Shown here in pieces: positions 31,860 through 45,070 of a DNA stretch of 64,000 bases. Source of the stretch: Orientallactaga sibirica (Eukaryota; Chordata; Mammalia; Rodentia; Dipodidae); assembly GCA_036365145.1 (NCBI GenBank), contig JAEOAD010002231.1, positions 2,397,501-2,461,500 on the forward strand, in the 5' to 3' direction. The notes under the pieces are model-generated. The model ran no database searches, was not told the DNA's origin, and saw nothing but the letters and a program-made list of their open reading frames with translations. The position numbers and the translations under genes were made by a program. Positions within the stretch are counted from its first letter, which is position 1. Every line of letters starts with the position of its first letter.

Positions 31860-33596
31860 TGCTTTTTATACACCCTGACTTTAGTAATTAAAGCGACAGT
31901 TTTGATTTGATCTCTTCTAATGTTTTTCTTTTTTAATTTTTATATAAAATATAGGCACAGAATTTTGTTAAGAAAATTCCTAGCAAACTACAATGGCTCT
32001 CTTAGGAATGTCACTGTGTTTATTCTCTCCAATCCCAATAAGCTAGGCCACAGAATCAACAATCCATTGTAATTTAATAGTTTTTCCTTTTGTCTTTCTT
32101 TAAGGGCAGAATCCCCTAAAACATACCTCTAAACTCAGGCATGTGGTTGGGCTCTCCGGTGTCAGACAAAAGTCAAGAGGAAACTGATGTATAGAACCTT
32201 CTCATATATATGTCCCTTTATGGAGAATTACAATCTATACTCAGACCTCCCTGTCAGTGCTATGAGCCATACATGCTTTCATCCATTATCTAAATCTTTC
32301 TGAATCTTAAAATTTATTTCCCCATTATGAAAAATTAATAATTATTAAATTTGAAATAAAGCCATAAACTATGTATCAAGACAGATCTATATAATTTTGA
32401 AGTGGAGGGAAATGTGGAAATTTAGTTTTTTTTTCCTGTTTTCTCTCAGGAGTAATCATTTCTTTAGGAAACTGAAAAACATCTTCAGAAAGCAAATAGC
32501 TAATGGTATGTATAGTTTATGTACCCATAAATGTCATATAATTTAAATTAATAGCAAGGTACTAAGTGGAGAAACGGTTTCCATGCAATCAAGCTGTATG
32601 CATCCAACCTTCTCTTATCACACAATCATGTTAGACTTTTTTTGAGGACATTGTTATGCTAAGTTTTTTTGGGAACATTTGCTTTTGTGTTTCTTGTAAC
32701 TAAATTCAATGGATTATAATTTTCCATGGGTGTTTGGAGAAACCTTTTTTTTTTTTTTTTAAATTTCATGCAGAAAATCAGAGGAAGTCATAAGACAAGC
32801 TTCTTAACTGAGTGTTCTGCATGATTTTGAACACAGCAGAGACAAAATGCTTGATACAGAAACATCAAAGCTTAAACTTGCAGAACATAAAAAAATTGGG
32901 CTAGAAGATAATACATTTAGTCTTTCTTTTCACAAAAGGGAGGCTTTGGCTATTGCTTAATGGGCTGTGTAAATGTTGTCTTTCATGCTTGGAGCCTGTT
33001 ATTGCATCTGCATTTTATGAAAAGCTCATATTTTGGGCCTAGCAGATGGATTCTGTTGAATTAGGTCGGCTAAGAAGATGCCTTCTAAAATATATTATGT
33101 AAAAGCCCAAAGAAGTAGGCTTGCCTCAAGATTTTCTGTAACAATGGTCAGATACAAAGAGAGACCTTGAACATGAGGAAATCATTGTGGTAATAGATAC
33201 CCAGAACTTATTCAGGTAAGAAGACAAGGTCCTTCCAGGACACCATGGTTCTAACCTCACCCATGGAAAGAAGCCCCTTGTCTTTCTGCCTGACCCAGAT
33301 TCCACAGCTGCAGAGCACATAGACTGTGAAGTTTGTTTTTAATTTCCAAATGAAATGCATCTGACCCATACTTAGCATCCCAATATACTGATGAAACAGA
33401 AGGGAGTTTCATGACAGTGACTCAGTGACTCAAGATGGTGGATATTTGGTGTAAAAATTCCATGAGATGCTTCATTGTTAATTGCTTCAGGAGAAAAACA
33501 TTTTCAAAGAAAAAAGATCCTCCATTTTTTTACTTTTAATCCTTTGATAAAAGAAACATGGGGGGAAAGTGCTAAAGGTGACCTTGGTATTGTAGT
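31860..33596. other. Repeat-poor AT-rich DNA
   Basis: About 1.7 kb with no SINE, L1 or LTR recognised and no convincing open frame (64 codons at 33126-33320, minus). Old or unique sequence. Confidence 0.45.
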
Positions 33597-33612
33597 AGCA
33601 ATTTGTTTTGTT

Positions 33613-33828
33613 TTTTACTTTTAAATATGCTTATTTATTTGAGATAGAGAAGGAGAAAGAGGCAGAGAGAATGAGTATTGGTGTGCTAGTGCTCCCTGCA
33701 ACTGCAAAGGAACTTGAGATGCATGTAACACTTAGTGAATGTGGCTTTATGTCAGTACTGTGTAGTGGAACCCAGGCTGTCAGGCTTTCAAGCAAACACC
33801 TTTAATCCCTGAGCCATCTCTCCAGTCC
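33613..33828 (-). mobile_element. DIP/B2-type SINE
   Basis: Antisense copy with tail, GAGA tract, an altered body 'gctccctgcaactgcaaagg' and the head ending CATCTCTCCAGTCCC. The target-site duplication is AGCAATTTGTT at 33597-33607 and 33830-33840. Confidence 0.9.
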
Positions 33829-33924
33829 CAGCAATTTGTTTTTAAAGCAGATGTCTGAACTTCCTAGCTTCTTCTACTTCTCTTCTGATGTGTATAGTTA
33901 TTGCTGCAGTACTGCAAAACCTCA

Positions 33925-34118
33925 GGAGCCATGTTTAATTCTCCAGATCCCATGTTAGCCAGACACACAAAGGTGAGGCAAGCACAATGCCACACATGTC
34001 CACTAGGTAGTACAAGCATCTGGAGTTCTATTGCAGTGGCTGAGGCCCTGACATGCCAATTCTTTCTCTCTCTCTCTGACTTTCTCTCTCTCTCTTTCTC
34101 TCCAAAAAAAAAAAGAAA
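33925..34118 (+). mobile_element. DIP/B2-type SINE, divergent and 5-prime truncated
   Basis: Sense copy beginning within the region after the B box ('ttctccagatcccatgttag'), then 'tacaagcatctggagttcta', 'gcagtggctgaggccctgac', a CT-rich tract and A11. A segment resembling the long subtype ('gtccactaggtagtac') is present. Its frame on the minus strand (104 codons, 33864-34178) is an artefact. Confidence 0.75.
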
Positions 34119-34129
34119 ATAGAATTCTA

Positions 34130-36555
34130 AATTTAGTTCAAGATTTTCAAAGCTGTAAAAAAAAAAAATGAAGAACAATTATCTTTGAGGACATTATTTA
34201 ACATTTGGGTCCAACTCTACCTGAAGTGTGACAATCTCCATCATGGTCCAGTTAAGTGAGATATATATCCTTCAATTCTGAACAAGAAAAAGTAAAAAAA
34301 AAAAAAAAAGTAAAATGAAACAAGATTCCTTATCTCTCGATAGTTGGCTTGGGGGTTTTAATGCATAATCTCTTGGAAATAACCTGGTTTGAGCTTTCCT
34401 CCTTTGACTTTGTTGCATTGTGAATATGGGTTCGCACTTGATAAGCCTCCTTGACTCTACTGTACTTTACTCTCGACCTGGGGCACAGATCATGCCTTTA
34501 TGTCATTTTTAGGCATGGAGCATTATGAAAAGTACCTAGTTACTACCTTCATATCTTATATTAATCATGATAATATTAGTTCTAACTTTTATAAATTTGA
34601 ACATACTGCATTTTCTCACCAGTTTTGTATAAACCCTTATAGAAATACTGTTTAGTTTACTAACAAACATCTAGGAACTACCTGTGTCCAAAAGATGTAT
34701 GCTCTATGTACTACTATGCCCCCTATATTTCATTCATTTAAAATGCACTTTGCATGACTACTGTGGGTTATAAGCTATCATCTGAGAAGACAGGCATCAC
34801 ACAGGATGGAGAAAAGTGGCTGGACATTTTAGAGGTGATTGGTGTTTGCACACACAGCAGGTCTGCTGGTCATACAGCTTCATCTCCTCAGAACAAAAGA
34901 GGCAGATAGAAGAATTCTCCTGATGAGAATGCATCTTAAAACCCGATGTGTGTAGGCCTCCTTCCTTATTTAAAGGAAGACTGAGAACTGTGGAGGGTTT
35001 ATCTGTTACAATACATTTTAAAGTCAGGAGCCATAAATCCTGATCTGTGTTTTGGAAAATTTTTCTAATAGATCTGTGGACAGAAGTTTGGTGGAGACAA
35101 AAGAGCAAGTGTGGACACCACTTAGGAGGTTTCTTATACTATTTTAGGTGACCAGTCATGGTGGTTACTTGGGTGTTGGCCTACTGAATAGCAACCAGTG
35201 TTAGTTCTCAAGTCAGTTTTGGAATGCTTATAATGCTTAGTAAAATTGTATAGTATTTCATATAATTGTAGTTGCAGTATGTAATCATTATTTTATCTAC
35301 TTGGAAGTTAATTACATTATTATACGTGCAAAGACATTATAAGTAAATACAATAATTTACTGTGGCCATCAGTACTTTTTCCTTCAGCCACCAAACTTAC
35401 AGTTATGATTTGGCTTTACAATATGACATTATCTGGAATATGATTTAGGAAGTTTTTGTGGTTATACAAGTCAGGGATGATAGTGTCCTGGACTAGGGTT
35501 GTAGTGGTACACATGGGGAAATGGGGAAATTTTAGGTTATATTTTGAGGGAATGCCAACAGAGTGGAACATAATATGTGAGGAAAGAGAAATTAAGAATG
35601 GTTCCTAGGTTTTAGCCTTTATCAGCTTGGTCAATGTTTCTAACATTTACAGAATGAAGCAGGTTGCTGGGGTAAGTAGAAATCAACACATGGGAGATAA
35701 AAGTGGAGGAGGGAGATACTAGGGTAATAGGCTTGGTAATTGGCGATGGTGAGGCAGGAGATGTGGGGAGAGATAGGATGGAGGGTTAACAAAAACTAAG
35801 GCTGCATTAAAAACTTGTATGGAAACTTACTACTTTATAAGCTAATTAAAATAGGTTTAAAAGATTTTGTTTGGGTGGATAAAGCTGATCCCAGAGCCAT
35901 AGATTGTTAATCAAAAATCTGAGTACCACAGGTGGTCTACCTCCCAATGACCTGTTAGTCAGGGGGGCTCCAAGGACTCTGATACTACATGCTGTTGCCA
36001 CTGCTCTTGGTTTCTCCCTAGGTTAAGACTCTATTACTGAAGGTACCACATGCTTTGTTTGTAGGACATAGAGAAATCAACCTGGAAATGAGCTGGCTAC
36101 ATTTTCTAGTGCAAGAAGGCATTATGCAGGCTTCTGGGGAGGGAAAGTCGTCAATAGTCTTATTCAGCTGTAGATCCTGAGTGATACACAGCCGACTGCT
36201 AGGCAAGATGTGCCCACATGTGCAATAGTGAAATGACTGTTGACTGTTATGGGGATAGTTTACAGTCTAATTTACTTTTAATTGGATTTGGAACTTGCTG
36301 CCCTGCAGGGAATTTATGTCTGGTGCTGTAAACCTGGTCAAAATGTGATGGCTGGTTATTATATGTCCTAAGGAGGAAGCTACTATTGTTGTTTTGTTAA
36401 AAGGATATGCTGTGTCCATCAAACTACCTTCTAAATATTTATGTTCAATCATATGGATTAGAGTTGCTTTTCAGCCAGAGACTCTTCTTTAGAAATGGGC
36501 AGTTATTACTGTAGTAACTCATAACTGGTCAAAGTATTAAAGTAAATGACTCTTT
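34130..36555. other. Repeat-poor DNA, no gene accepted
   Basis: About 2.4 kb with no recognised young repeat apart from an A17 run near 34293. A 103-codon minus frame at 34797-35108 ends in a Cys-rich segment (CLFC, CCVC), but I recognise no family and see no exon signals. Other frames are near 60 codons. Confidence 0.45.
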
Positions 36556-36557
36556 GG

Positions 36558-36770
36558 GACTGGAGAGATGACTCAGTGATTAAGGCACTTGCCTGCAAAG
36601 CCTAAAGACCTGGATTCTATTACCAGTACCCACATAAAGCCAGATGCCCAAAGAGGTACATGCATCTGGAGTTTATTAGCCATACCTCAAAGCCCTAGTG
36701 CATCCATTCTCCCTGTCTTCTATCTCTCTTTGCCTGCAAATAAATAATACATATTTTTTTTTAAAAAGAA
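36558..36770 (+). mobile_element. DIP/B2-type SINE
   Basis: Sense copy: GGGACTGGAGAGATGACTCAG head, 'ttaaggcacttgcctgcaaa', body 'tgcatctggagtttattagc', CT tract, AAATAAATAATAC tail. Flanking ATGACTCTT / ATAACTCTT is the probable target-site duplication. Confidence 0.9.
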
Positions 36771-36774
36771 TAAC

Positions 36775-37003
36775 TCTTGTAATAAAAGCAAGTTTTTTTT
36801 TTTCTTCTTTTCATGGTTATTTAATACAGTAGTCACCTGTAAATAATTCTTGTTACAATGCTCTGGAATGTGTTGTAGAAGTTGTATTAGATTAGTTTAA
36901 AGCCTTGTTTGAAAAACACATTGTTTTGGTTATTTCTATTAAATTAGAAAAATTGACAAAAAAAGAATAATAACTCTTGAGTGCCCAGCCAGAAATGGAA
37001 CAT
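36775..37003. other. Unassigned AT-rich spacer
   Basis: Nothing recognised between SINE and L1 end. Confidence 0.4.
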
Positions 37004-37545
37004 CTATATCACTCCCCCACAAGTCTTAGGAAATATCATAGAAAAGAGAATGGAAAGAATCAAAGAACTGGAAGATGGGGAAGAGTCCTGTGGACTGCTG
37101 TCTTCATGATATGACATGGCTGCTGCACTCATGAACTCATAGCTGCTGTGGTTACCTGCACATGTCCTGTACAAGACTGGGCCTGCTAACATTCTGTCAT
37201 GCGCAGGGGAAGGGTGGATGAGGCCCCAGCCCTCCTGGAAGAGCTATTGTCAGCTAGTGGCTGCTGGGGGAGAGGGAGACATTTTCTTCAGTGGTATAGC
37301 CACTCATAAGTTGCCCATTCTCTGCTTAATAATGTCCCACCCATACTCAGGCAAGTGTCCCTAACTAAGCTCAATGGGTCTACAAAAAATAAAATATATC
37401 AAAGTCAAAGTGGACCAAGTTGAGAAGAAGGGGTTCAGTGTGATTAGGCGGGGACAGGAGGAGATGATGTGTAAAGAATGTGATCAAAGTCAAAATACAT
37501 TGTATACATATGTAAAATTGTCATTAAATAAATAAACAAACAAAC
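37004..37545 (+). mobile_element. L1 3-prime UTR fragment (Lx-like, family C)
   Basis: Plus-strand sequence resembling rodent L1/Lx 3-prime UTRs: 'gaatggaaagaatcaaagaa', 'gactgctgtcttcatgatat', 'ctcatagctgctgtggttac', 'aagtgtccctaactaagctc', 'caagttgagaagaaggggtt', ending TTGTCATTAAATAAATAAAC. Non-coding, and different from families A and B here. Confidence 0.65.
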
Positions 37546-37549
37546 ATGA

Positions 37550-39183
37550 TTCATATGTTGGTTATGTTTGGCTTGATAGCTCAAAGATATTAATATGAAT
37601 GTCCAATAAGTGATTAAATACAGAAGTTTGAAGTTCATGTGTCATGTCAGGGGAGAGATATTTTGTAAATTGACTGGGAACTCATACTACACACATGCTC
37701 CTGGGAAGCTTAAGGAGATTAGGCATGTAAACCCAGGGGGAAGTGGAAAATTCCAGGGGCTCTGTCCCACAGAGATAAGAATGATGACAAGTCTGTGAGT
37801 GGGTTTCATTTATCTGCATAACCAGAAGCCCTCCCTGAATGAGAAGGGAGGTGCTTTTTTTCTACAAAATGCTTAGAAGTATACGGAGTTTCTACATAGC
37901 TAAATGGATATTTGTAAGGTTGGTAAGACATTCTTATATTTTATAAAAGGCTTCAAAGAATGAGAAGTTAATGTCTTTGATTTCTGCCATTTTCATATTC
38001 CCCATTTTTGAGGGGTGATGATATATTTCTTCTTTATATCCCAAGCATGCTTCATGAAAGGTAGTAAATATTCAAAGTTTGCTGATGTGTTCACTAGGGT
38101 TGGCTAGTAGAAGTTTGTAAGCTCATCATAAAGGTGGAAGGCATCATTTGTACCTCCTTGAATATGGGGCCAGATTCAGCTTTAAAGGAGTACTCTGAAC
38201 TCTCTGGAGTTGGCCTCTCATATGTAATGCCAACATTCCAGCTAGCCAAAGGACAAGGGTAAAATTGGGGATGATGAAGTGTTACTTTGCAGTATACCAC
38301 TTTGAACTTTTTATTTGATCTTCTGCAGTCTTACTCTTCTGTCTTTCTCCTTTCCTGTCTCATCTTCTATACACTTTTATCACTTTTTAACAGTTCATTA
38401 CAAAGGGAAAGTAAAAATTGGATGGTCTCCCCCTCTCTTTTTGAAATACCTTTGTAAAAGTAGAACTTAACTATAAACCTTTCCAGAAAAGCCATGTAAT
38501 GTGTGCCAGGAAATTGACCATTACCTCCAAATCCATGATCATTGTAATGGCACTGTGTGTAAGGGGTTGAGTTGAATGATTTTTTTTCTTCCTTTCTTTT
38601 TGCCTCTACTAAGACAGTGCTGCTTGCCTGTACTTCTGGTGTCTATTTGGGGATCCCTAAAACTTGTATTTCATGGAACATTTGGTAGTTTTTCCCTTAA
38701 ACTCCATGACACTTCAAAGTCAATGCAGACAAACTTTTGCATGCATTTACTCATTTGATACTCAGATGTCCATTACTGATTGAGCGAATGCTTTGTGCTG
38801 TCATGAGAACCATTAAAAACCTTAGGATATGGCGTTATAGCCATTGCATTTGTAGAGTTCATTACTTTTTTTTAGGATGGTAGAATTTCCATGCACTAAC
38901 CATCTGAGATATAATGCTCAGCCAATTTGATTAGGTTTGTGTGGGGTGAGTCAGGCTCATACTATGAATAACCAGGGATATCAAAATCAGAGAATACTAT
39001 GGAGGGAATGGGGTCAGTCACTGGTAACTTTTCAAAAAGGAAGGAAGCTAAGGATTTTGTAGGCTACCCAATTTTCATAGTCACTTCATAGCACTTTCAG
39101 TTGCTGTATGATATGGGAATAAAAATGACCTGTTAGAATTCTAGAAGAAACTTTGGTTCTGATTATTCTCCTTATGTTAAAAG
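37550..39183. other. Repeat-poor DNA
   Basis: No gene or repeat recognised. Frames of 60-68 codons at 37610-37798, 38094-38300 and 38576-38758 have no known domain. Confidence 0.45.
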
Positions 39184-39192
39184 TCATTCTTC

Positions 39193-39196
<4 letters not shown>

Positions 39197-39245
<49 letters not shown>

Positions 39246-39496
39246 TTTTGGAGAGAAACACAGAGATAGACAGAGAGAGGGAGAGGAAGACAGAGATGGG
39301 CTCGCAGCAGCGTCTCAGCTGCTGAGAATGAAATCCAGATGTGTGCGCCCCCTTGTGGTCAAGTGTGGCATTGCGCCCTTGCATCACTGCATCTGGCTAA
39401 ACGTGGGACCTGGAGATTGGAACTGCTGGAGATTGGAACCAGCGTTCTTAGGCTTAGCAGGCAGGCATCTTAACCACTAAGCCATCTCTCTAGCCC
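39197..39496 (-). mobile_element. DIP/B2-type SINE, long subtype with duplicated B box
   Basis: Complete antisense copy with a 50-bp (TTTA)n tail, the 'ttgtggtcaagtgtggcatt' segment, the doubled B-box stretch at about 39412-39441 and the head ending CTCTCTAGCCC. It has a perfect 13-bp target-site duplication TCATTCTTCAATT at 39184-39196 and 39497-39509. Confidence 0.95.
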
Positions 39497-39949
39497 TCAT
39501 TCTTCAATTTTTTCAGTGTGTTTTCCTTATAATGTTCAAGCCTTTTCTCCCCACACCAAGCATCTTAATGATTTGTTGGTCTGTTTATACCTGATATTAT
39601 TTTCCCATTCAGCAAGTGCTAATGATTCCTAAATTCCTGACTGAGTACTTGTACAGAGTGAGTAAAAAAAGTAAGAATATGTTATGCATGTAATGTCTCA
39701 TTATATTTTAGCCTCTCTAAGGTAGTTGTCTAGGAACTCTTTGGGAATACACAGCAATCAAAACTCCGGAAAAATCACTTGCTATACTTGGAAAGCCTGG
39801 AATTACAGTGTTATCTTTCATAGAGGGAAGAGCTAGGACAGAAAAGAAATGGGCAAATAGGAGAAGTAAATACTGGAGGTGGAAGGGCCCTTGATGATCT
39901 CAAAGTTTAGTAGACACGCATTAAGGTATTGAACAGAGCTTTCCTATAG

Positions 39950-40170
39950 TAGTGTTGAGGGAAGCCAGGACACATGAATTTGAATTAAGACGTGCCTGCC
40001 TTTGAGCAGTGTGACTGGACAAATTTACTTACCCACTCTGTGTCTCAGGTTCCTCTTCTTAGCCTGTCCAAAGCAACACTAGCTGTTTCATAATGCTGCT
40101 GTGAGGAATGAGCTAGTTAGTACACAAGTGCTTAGGTATTATTATCAACATCATTATCATTAAATCTTTA
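39950..40170 (+). mobile_element. MIR
   Basis: Sense MIR order: 'gtgtgactggacaaatttac', 'ttacccactctgtgtctcag', 'gttcctcttcttagcctgtc', 'gctgctgtgaggaatgagct', then a degraded end with repeated ATTATCA. This fits the mammal-wide MIR core. Confidence 0.7.
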
Positions 40171-40179
40171 TTTGATAAA

Positions 40180-42234
40180 TAGGAGTAAAATGAAAGCATA
40201 AGTCCGTTCAGTAGATGGGAGGTCTAGGTGGGGAGAGGATAGTGAGTGGAATAGCTCAATGCTAAGCTAAGTAGTCCAGTCGGTAGAGTTGATTAGCAGT
40301 CGTTGGATGATTTTGGCCTCAGGTTTAGGAGCCAGGTCATTCAGTTTGAGTCTCAGAGCCATGGATTTATCTGGTGATGTAAGAGGACATTGTAGCTGGG
40401 CAGATATACAGTCATGTAATATGTTTACACATTCACTGTCCTGAGGGCTTCCAATCAGCAGAACCTCCATTTGGCAAAAAGCCATCAGTTAAGGCAGTCT
40501 TCGAGAGCAAACAGGATTAAATAATCTTATCAGGTGTCTGTCCTCATGGAGTATATGATTTTGCAGGTAGGCATGTTTAAACATTTCAATTTCAAGTGTA
40601 ATGTGCATGAAGGTGAAGAAGCTGTGGGGGCACCCCACCAGCCTGTTTCTCACTCTGCCCATTCTAGAATGCCAACTCATACTTTTGAAAATCTTCAGAA
40701 TATGTCTTAAAGTCTATCTCCCACCAGCAATCATTTCAAATAATTCCACTAACTTTATTTTCCCTTTGTCTTACCACTTTCATTCTACAGATATTAAATG
40801 CACTGATCTTCCAAGCTTTTTGTTTCTACTGGGTGTACACTGCTTCTCTTTCAAAAATGTTAGGACAGAGTTTTTAATTGCTGTGTCTACTTATACTCCT
40901 GTGTCCTTTTTGAAAATCCCCCGGAATTAGGAATTGATCTTGAAAAATATGCTCATTTTTATCCTCCAAAGATCTTTTGAAGTCAGGTGTCTCTCTATAA
41001 TCAGCATTCATTCATCACTTTCCCACCCCCGCTTCTCTGGGTTTTTCCTATATCTTTGCTTTGTGATTAATACAGTTTTTCTTTTATCTGAGAGAGCCAA
41101 GTTCATGATGAAAGTTTGGAAGTCAGATATCCTGGCACCTTGAAGAAGAAACTAGTTCTGGGTCTCATTTGGAGTGCATTTTTCTGTGATGAGTGCATAT
41201 CTTTTTTTCTTAGCAGAGCTAAGACGGTATAGTACACGACTGCTGAAATACTGAAAACCTCACTTATTGTAGGAGCAAAGGAAATAGCCATCTAGTGAGT
41301 ACGTTAAAGAGAATGCAAAATCTCAGTAAACAATGTTAATAAATTTGAATTCATAAATGTCAGTCTCCTTATTTATCCCTTTAAACTTGATGTGGCATGG
41401 GAGAAGAATCACATAATGACAAATCCAAATGAACAACTGGAAGCCTTTGCACTACATACTCAAAGTGGCTGGATACAAGAGAACTGATTTTTAAAACATG
41501 GTGAGAATGGCAATTATCTATTGTCTTACATTGAGACTAATCTTTGCACTGACTCAGATCCTTTCCTTCCCTAAGAAATACTGTCTGTACACGCTATAAA
41601 GTCCAAGATAGCAGTGATTTGTTGGGCATATGCAGGACAGATGGCTGAAAGCATTATCTGCCCATTTGATTACTTCATTACTAACTTCCGCCACCCTTGT
41701 TATCCATGCAAACACACAGATGCATAAAGTCAAAGACACTTTAGGTCATTCCTTTGTATGGTTTGCTGGGTTATTTGACATAGGGGAGTGCAGTGCAAAA
41801 GTCTCTAGGCAGTGTTGCCTAAATATCTGGCTAAATGCTTTTACAGAGTGATTAAAAAAGATGTCATTCAGGTGAAGTCCAGTTACATTTCCCATCTGCC
41901 TAAAGCAGGTATTTGGGAGGTCACTGGGAATGGTCCACAATCACAGCGTGGGAGAATTCTGTCCACACTGTACACTAGGTTGGTGTTGCTGTCTTCTTCT
42001 AGATGGATATCTAGCTGAAAGAAGCAAAACAGAAGAGGTCTCTGGAGATGTTGACTGCTGCCTCAAAATCCACACCAGAATGAGAGCTTTCTGTTTGGAC
42101 TGTCCTTGTATTCCTTGATTAAATCACTCATCTTTATATACAGGTATATCTCACACTATAAATTTGAAACAAACAAAAGAAAATAAACAAACCAATACTA
42201 GAGAACTTGGATTTTCAGTTCTTCATCTGACTAT
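40180..42234. other. Repeat-poor DNA, no gene accepted
   Basis: About 2 kb without young repeats. Frames of up to 109 codons (40601-40930 plus) and several of 60-73 codons on both strands overlap one another and lack domains. Some of this may be unique or conserved non-coding DNA. Confidence 0.45.
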
Positions 42235-42500
42235 TGGAATAGTCATATTTAATTAAAATGCCCCTCTCAGAGTTAGGCCTAATAATCATATATGATTAAA
42301 GCCAGGTGAGTTGAAAAGGTCACCCTGAGAAACTGTGGTCTCTATCACAGTATTTTCCTATTTCCATTTAATTGAATTTTAAGTGGATTAATAATGAATG
42401 GGTAGAACCACTGTAATGTTTCTGCCACTTGGTTTTAATTAGAGGCTGGGTATAAAACAGTCCCAGCTTAATTTAGCAGTGAAAGGACTATCTTGAAGTC
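42235..42500. promoter_or_regulatory. Candidate regulatory DNA rich in homeodomain-type sites
   Basis: A short, repeat-free stretch with an unusual cluster of TAATTA/TTAAT cores: TTTAATTAAAAT (about 42250), TTTAATTGAATTT (42367), GGATTAATAATGA (42387), TTTTAATTAGAGG (42435), CTTAATTTAGC (42469), plus GGGTATAAAACAG near 42449, a possible TATA-like element. Such clusters are typical of conserved developmental enhancers in gene deserts. Conservation cannot be seen from one sequence, so this is a hypothesis. Confidence 0.3.
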
Positions 42501-42784
42501 CAGGAAGAAGTGAAACTATGTCACTGTTCTATCATTTCTTCAAGTTATTATACCCTAGTTTTGCAGCATGCACTGCCCTGTATTGTTTGTGTCTTACATG
42601 ATCACTTTATTGCTTAGCCTTGAATGAGGCAACCCTTCAGTTACAATATTCCTGGCAAGATTCTGAACCAGACAAGCAACCCTGTAAGTGCTATAGGATT
42701 ACCATCCTTTACTCTCTCCATTTCTACCAGTGGCCATATTTCCAGCCAAAATGATTTTTTTGCCATCATTCAAATAGTGCCTAC

Positions 42785-43020
42785 GGGCTGGAGAGATGGC
42801 TTAGTGGTTAAGGCGTTTGCCTGCAAAACCAAAGGACCCTGGTTTGATTCTCCAGGACCTACCTAAGCCAGATGCCCAAGGGGGTGCATTCATCTGGAGT
42901 TCGTTTGCAGTAGCTGGAGGCCCTGGTGTACCCATTCTCTCTCTCTATATATATATCTCCCCCTCTTTCTTTCAAATAAATAAAAATAAATAAAAAATAT
43001 TTTTAAAAAGAATAAAAAAA
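42785..43020 (+). mobile_element. DIP/B2-type SINE
   Basis: One of the best-preserved copies: GGGCTGGAGAGATGGCTTAG head, GGTTAAGGCGTTTGCCTGC, B box GGTTTGATTCTCC, 'catctggagttcgtttgcag', CT/TATA tract and an (AAATAAAT)n tail. It has a perfect 13-bp target-site duplication AAATAGTGCCTAC at 42772-42784 and 43023-43035. Confidence 0.96.
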
Positions 43021-43110
43021 TAAAATAGTGCCTACAATACTTGCTTTGTTTAGGATATTATTCCATGTAAGAAGTATCAAAAACTTTTTAAACAATACAG
43101 TTTTATTTTG

Positions 43111-43113
<3 letters not shown>

Positions 43114-43153
<40 letters not shown>
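43114..43153. repeat. (TG)20 microsatellite
   Basis: Twenty uninterrupted TG units, then GGTGTGCACATG. Confidence 0.98.
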
Positions 43154-43154
<1 letters not shown>

Positions 43155-43159
43155 TGTGC

Positions 43160-45067
43160 ACATGAAGCTCCCTAGCAATGCCCATGTGCTGTCATGTGGT
43201 GGGGAAAAGGAGGTGATGGCCCCAGCATAGCTTCAGGTGTCCTCGTTCCATCACTCTTCTGCCTGTTCCTGTCAAAACATAATTTTTACGTAGCTAGTGC
43301 AAAAGTAGCATAATAGCAAAATAATAACTGAAATTTTGGTGAGAAAACAAAGGAAGCCTGAGATAAGCAGGAAGTGAAGAGTGAAGTTTTGCTGGGAACA
43401 CACAAGTATTTAAACAAAAGGGGGCTGTTAAGACTTTGGCCTATATGCCTATAATGTGATTGTCTCTCCCTTTCCCCTTCACTTTCCCTTTTATCTGGAA
43501 GATGCTAATATGGAATAAATAACACGGTGAAGTGGCTTTGCATTTTATGGTTTCCTAAGGCTATGACTATTACAGAGATTAGTTCCACTGGAAGTCCCAG
43601 GTTTCCTGTTTTTATTATCCACACTTCACACAGTGGTTGGGAATAAATTGTCCATTGCAGAGTTTGGAAAGCACTCTGCTTAATGCAGTAAGCTGTGCTG
43701 CTACTTCCATACCCATCTCTCAGAGCCAGAGTCTGGATCAGATGCACAGGCTCTAACACGTAGGAGCACACATGTGCTGCATTTCTCACCTGCCTTTGAA
43801 GCTAGTTCCTTTGTGAGGTTTGCTTACTTCACGCGTGTTTACTGGGCCTCTGGAGTGCAGATCAGGAATCAGGTAACTTGAGAGGACACCACTGACCACT
43901 GGAGTGTAATTTTCCTTTGTCCTTCAGAATTTGGGATATCCAGCTCTGGACCTGTGGTGCTGAAAGCTCAATAAGGAGCTCAGATGGCCTAGAGAAATTC
44001 TAACAGGGAAAGCAAATGTCACTTACGCAAACATTCCACAATGTTAGCCAGATTAAATCCCTGGCAAACTGTTTTAAGTAGAATTTCTTTTCCAGAAGAT
44101 TGTCAGCCTATTCAGCAGAGTACAGAATTATCTCTTCCACAATCATGGTAATTTAGCTCGTCAGCAAAAGAAGGGGGAATGTGCACACAGAGGTTTGGAA
44201 TAACTGGCCCAGAGATAAACAGGGCATAGCATCCCCACACAGAATAACCAGGATGCAGCAAAGAGTGTCTTTGCAGGAATAACTTGGGAGCAAAGAGTGG
44301 AGCTCCTGCTCATTGCCCATTGTGGACAGCCTCAGCAGTGCACTCCCTCTGCCAAGGGCACAGATGAGGTTAATTGTCCGGTGAGGCAGCTCAGCCACTC
44401 ATCTATCTTCCCAGTAGACAACTGTTCTGGCTTCAAACCTCCTTGAAAGGAATCACGATGATGTTTTTCTTCTGTTTTTGTAACTTTGACGATATGTCAG
44501 TAACTCGTTATGTCCATAGATGGTGGATTTGGAAAACAAAATTGAACACAATTCAGGCACTGTCAGCATAGATCTCTTTCTTGTTTCCAGAAATTTTAGG
44601 GACTCAAAGGCAGTATTTGCATGTTGTGCTGACTGCAAAATTAGGCAGCTGTGCTACAACGTTGGAAGCATTGTTGTCCTGATTTTATAAGCAACCAAAA
44701 AGTACTGTTTTTATAGTGGACAAAACTCTTGAATCCAGGAAGATTCATGTCTTGTGATAACCCTGCCTCGACTGTAATAACTTGAAACATTTCTAATACT
44801 ACAAAGCCTTTTGGCAGTTTCTATCACCTTCTTGTTTGTTCTAGCTGCTTCCTTCCTCTGATATTGCAAATGAGTCATGATAAGGGATCAGAGAACCAAT
44901 ATGGAATCGTGGAATGAATAGAGAATCCTAATTGGTTTAGTATTTTGGAGGAGATGGGATCCATCTGAACACATTTTGGGAAGGGGGTTGACTTTTTCAG
45001 ACCTCCTTTGACCTGTAGCCCAAAACTATTTGAGTTGCATTTATAAGTTTGCCCCTCTGCACCAAAT

Positions 45068-45068
<1 letters not shown>
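43160..45068. other. Repeat-poor DNA
   Basis: About 1.9 kb with no young repeat and no accepted gene. Frames of 61-94 codons (43505-43789, 44153-44398, 44374-44571) are on both strands with no known domain. Repeat-poor stretches of this size in such a repeat-rich window may be under constraint. Confidence 0.4.

Positions 45069-45070
<2 letters not shown>

Noticed and set aside
34797..35108. 103-codon minus frame with Cys-rich end (possible zinc-binding exon)
   Set aside because: Only a CxxC and a CCxC without proper spacing for a known finger, no splice context, no recognised family. Left unassigned.
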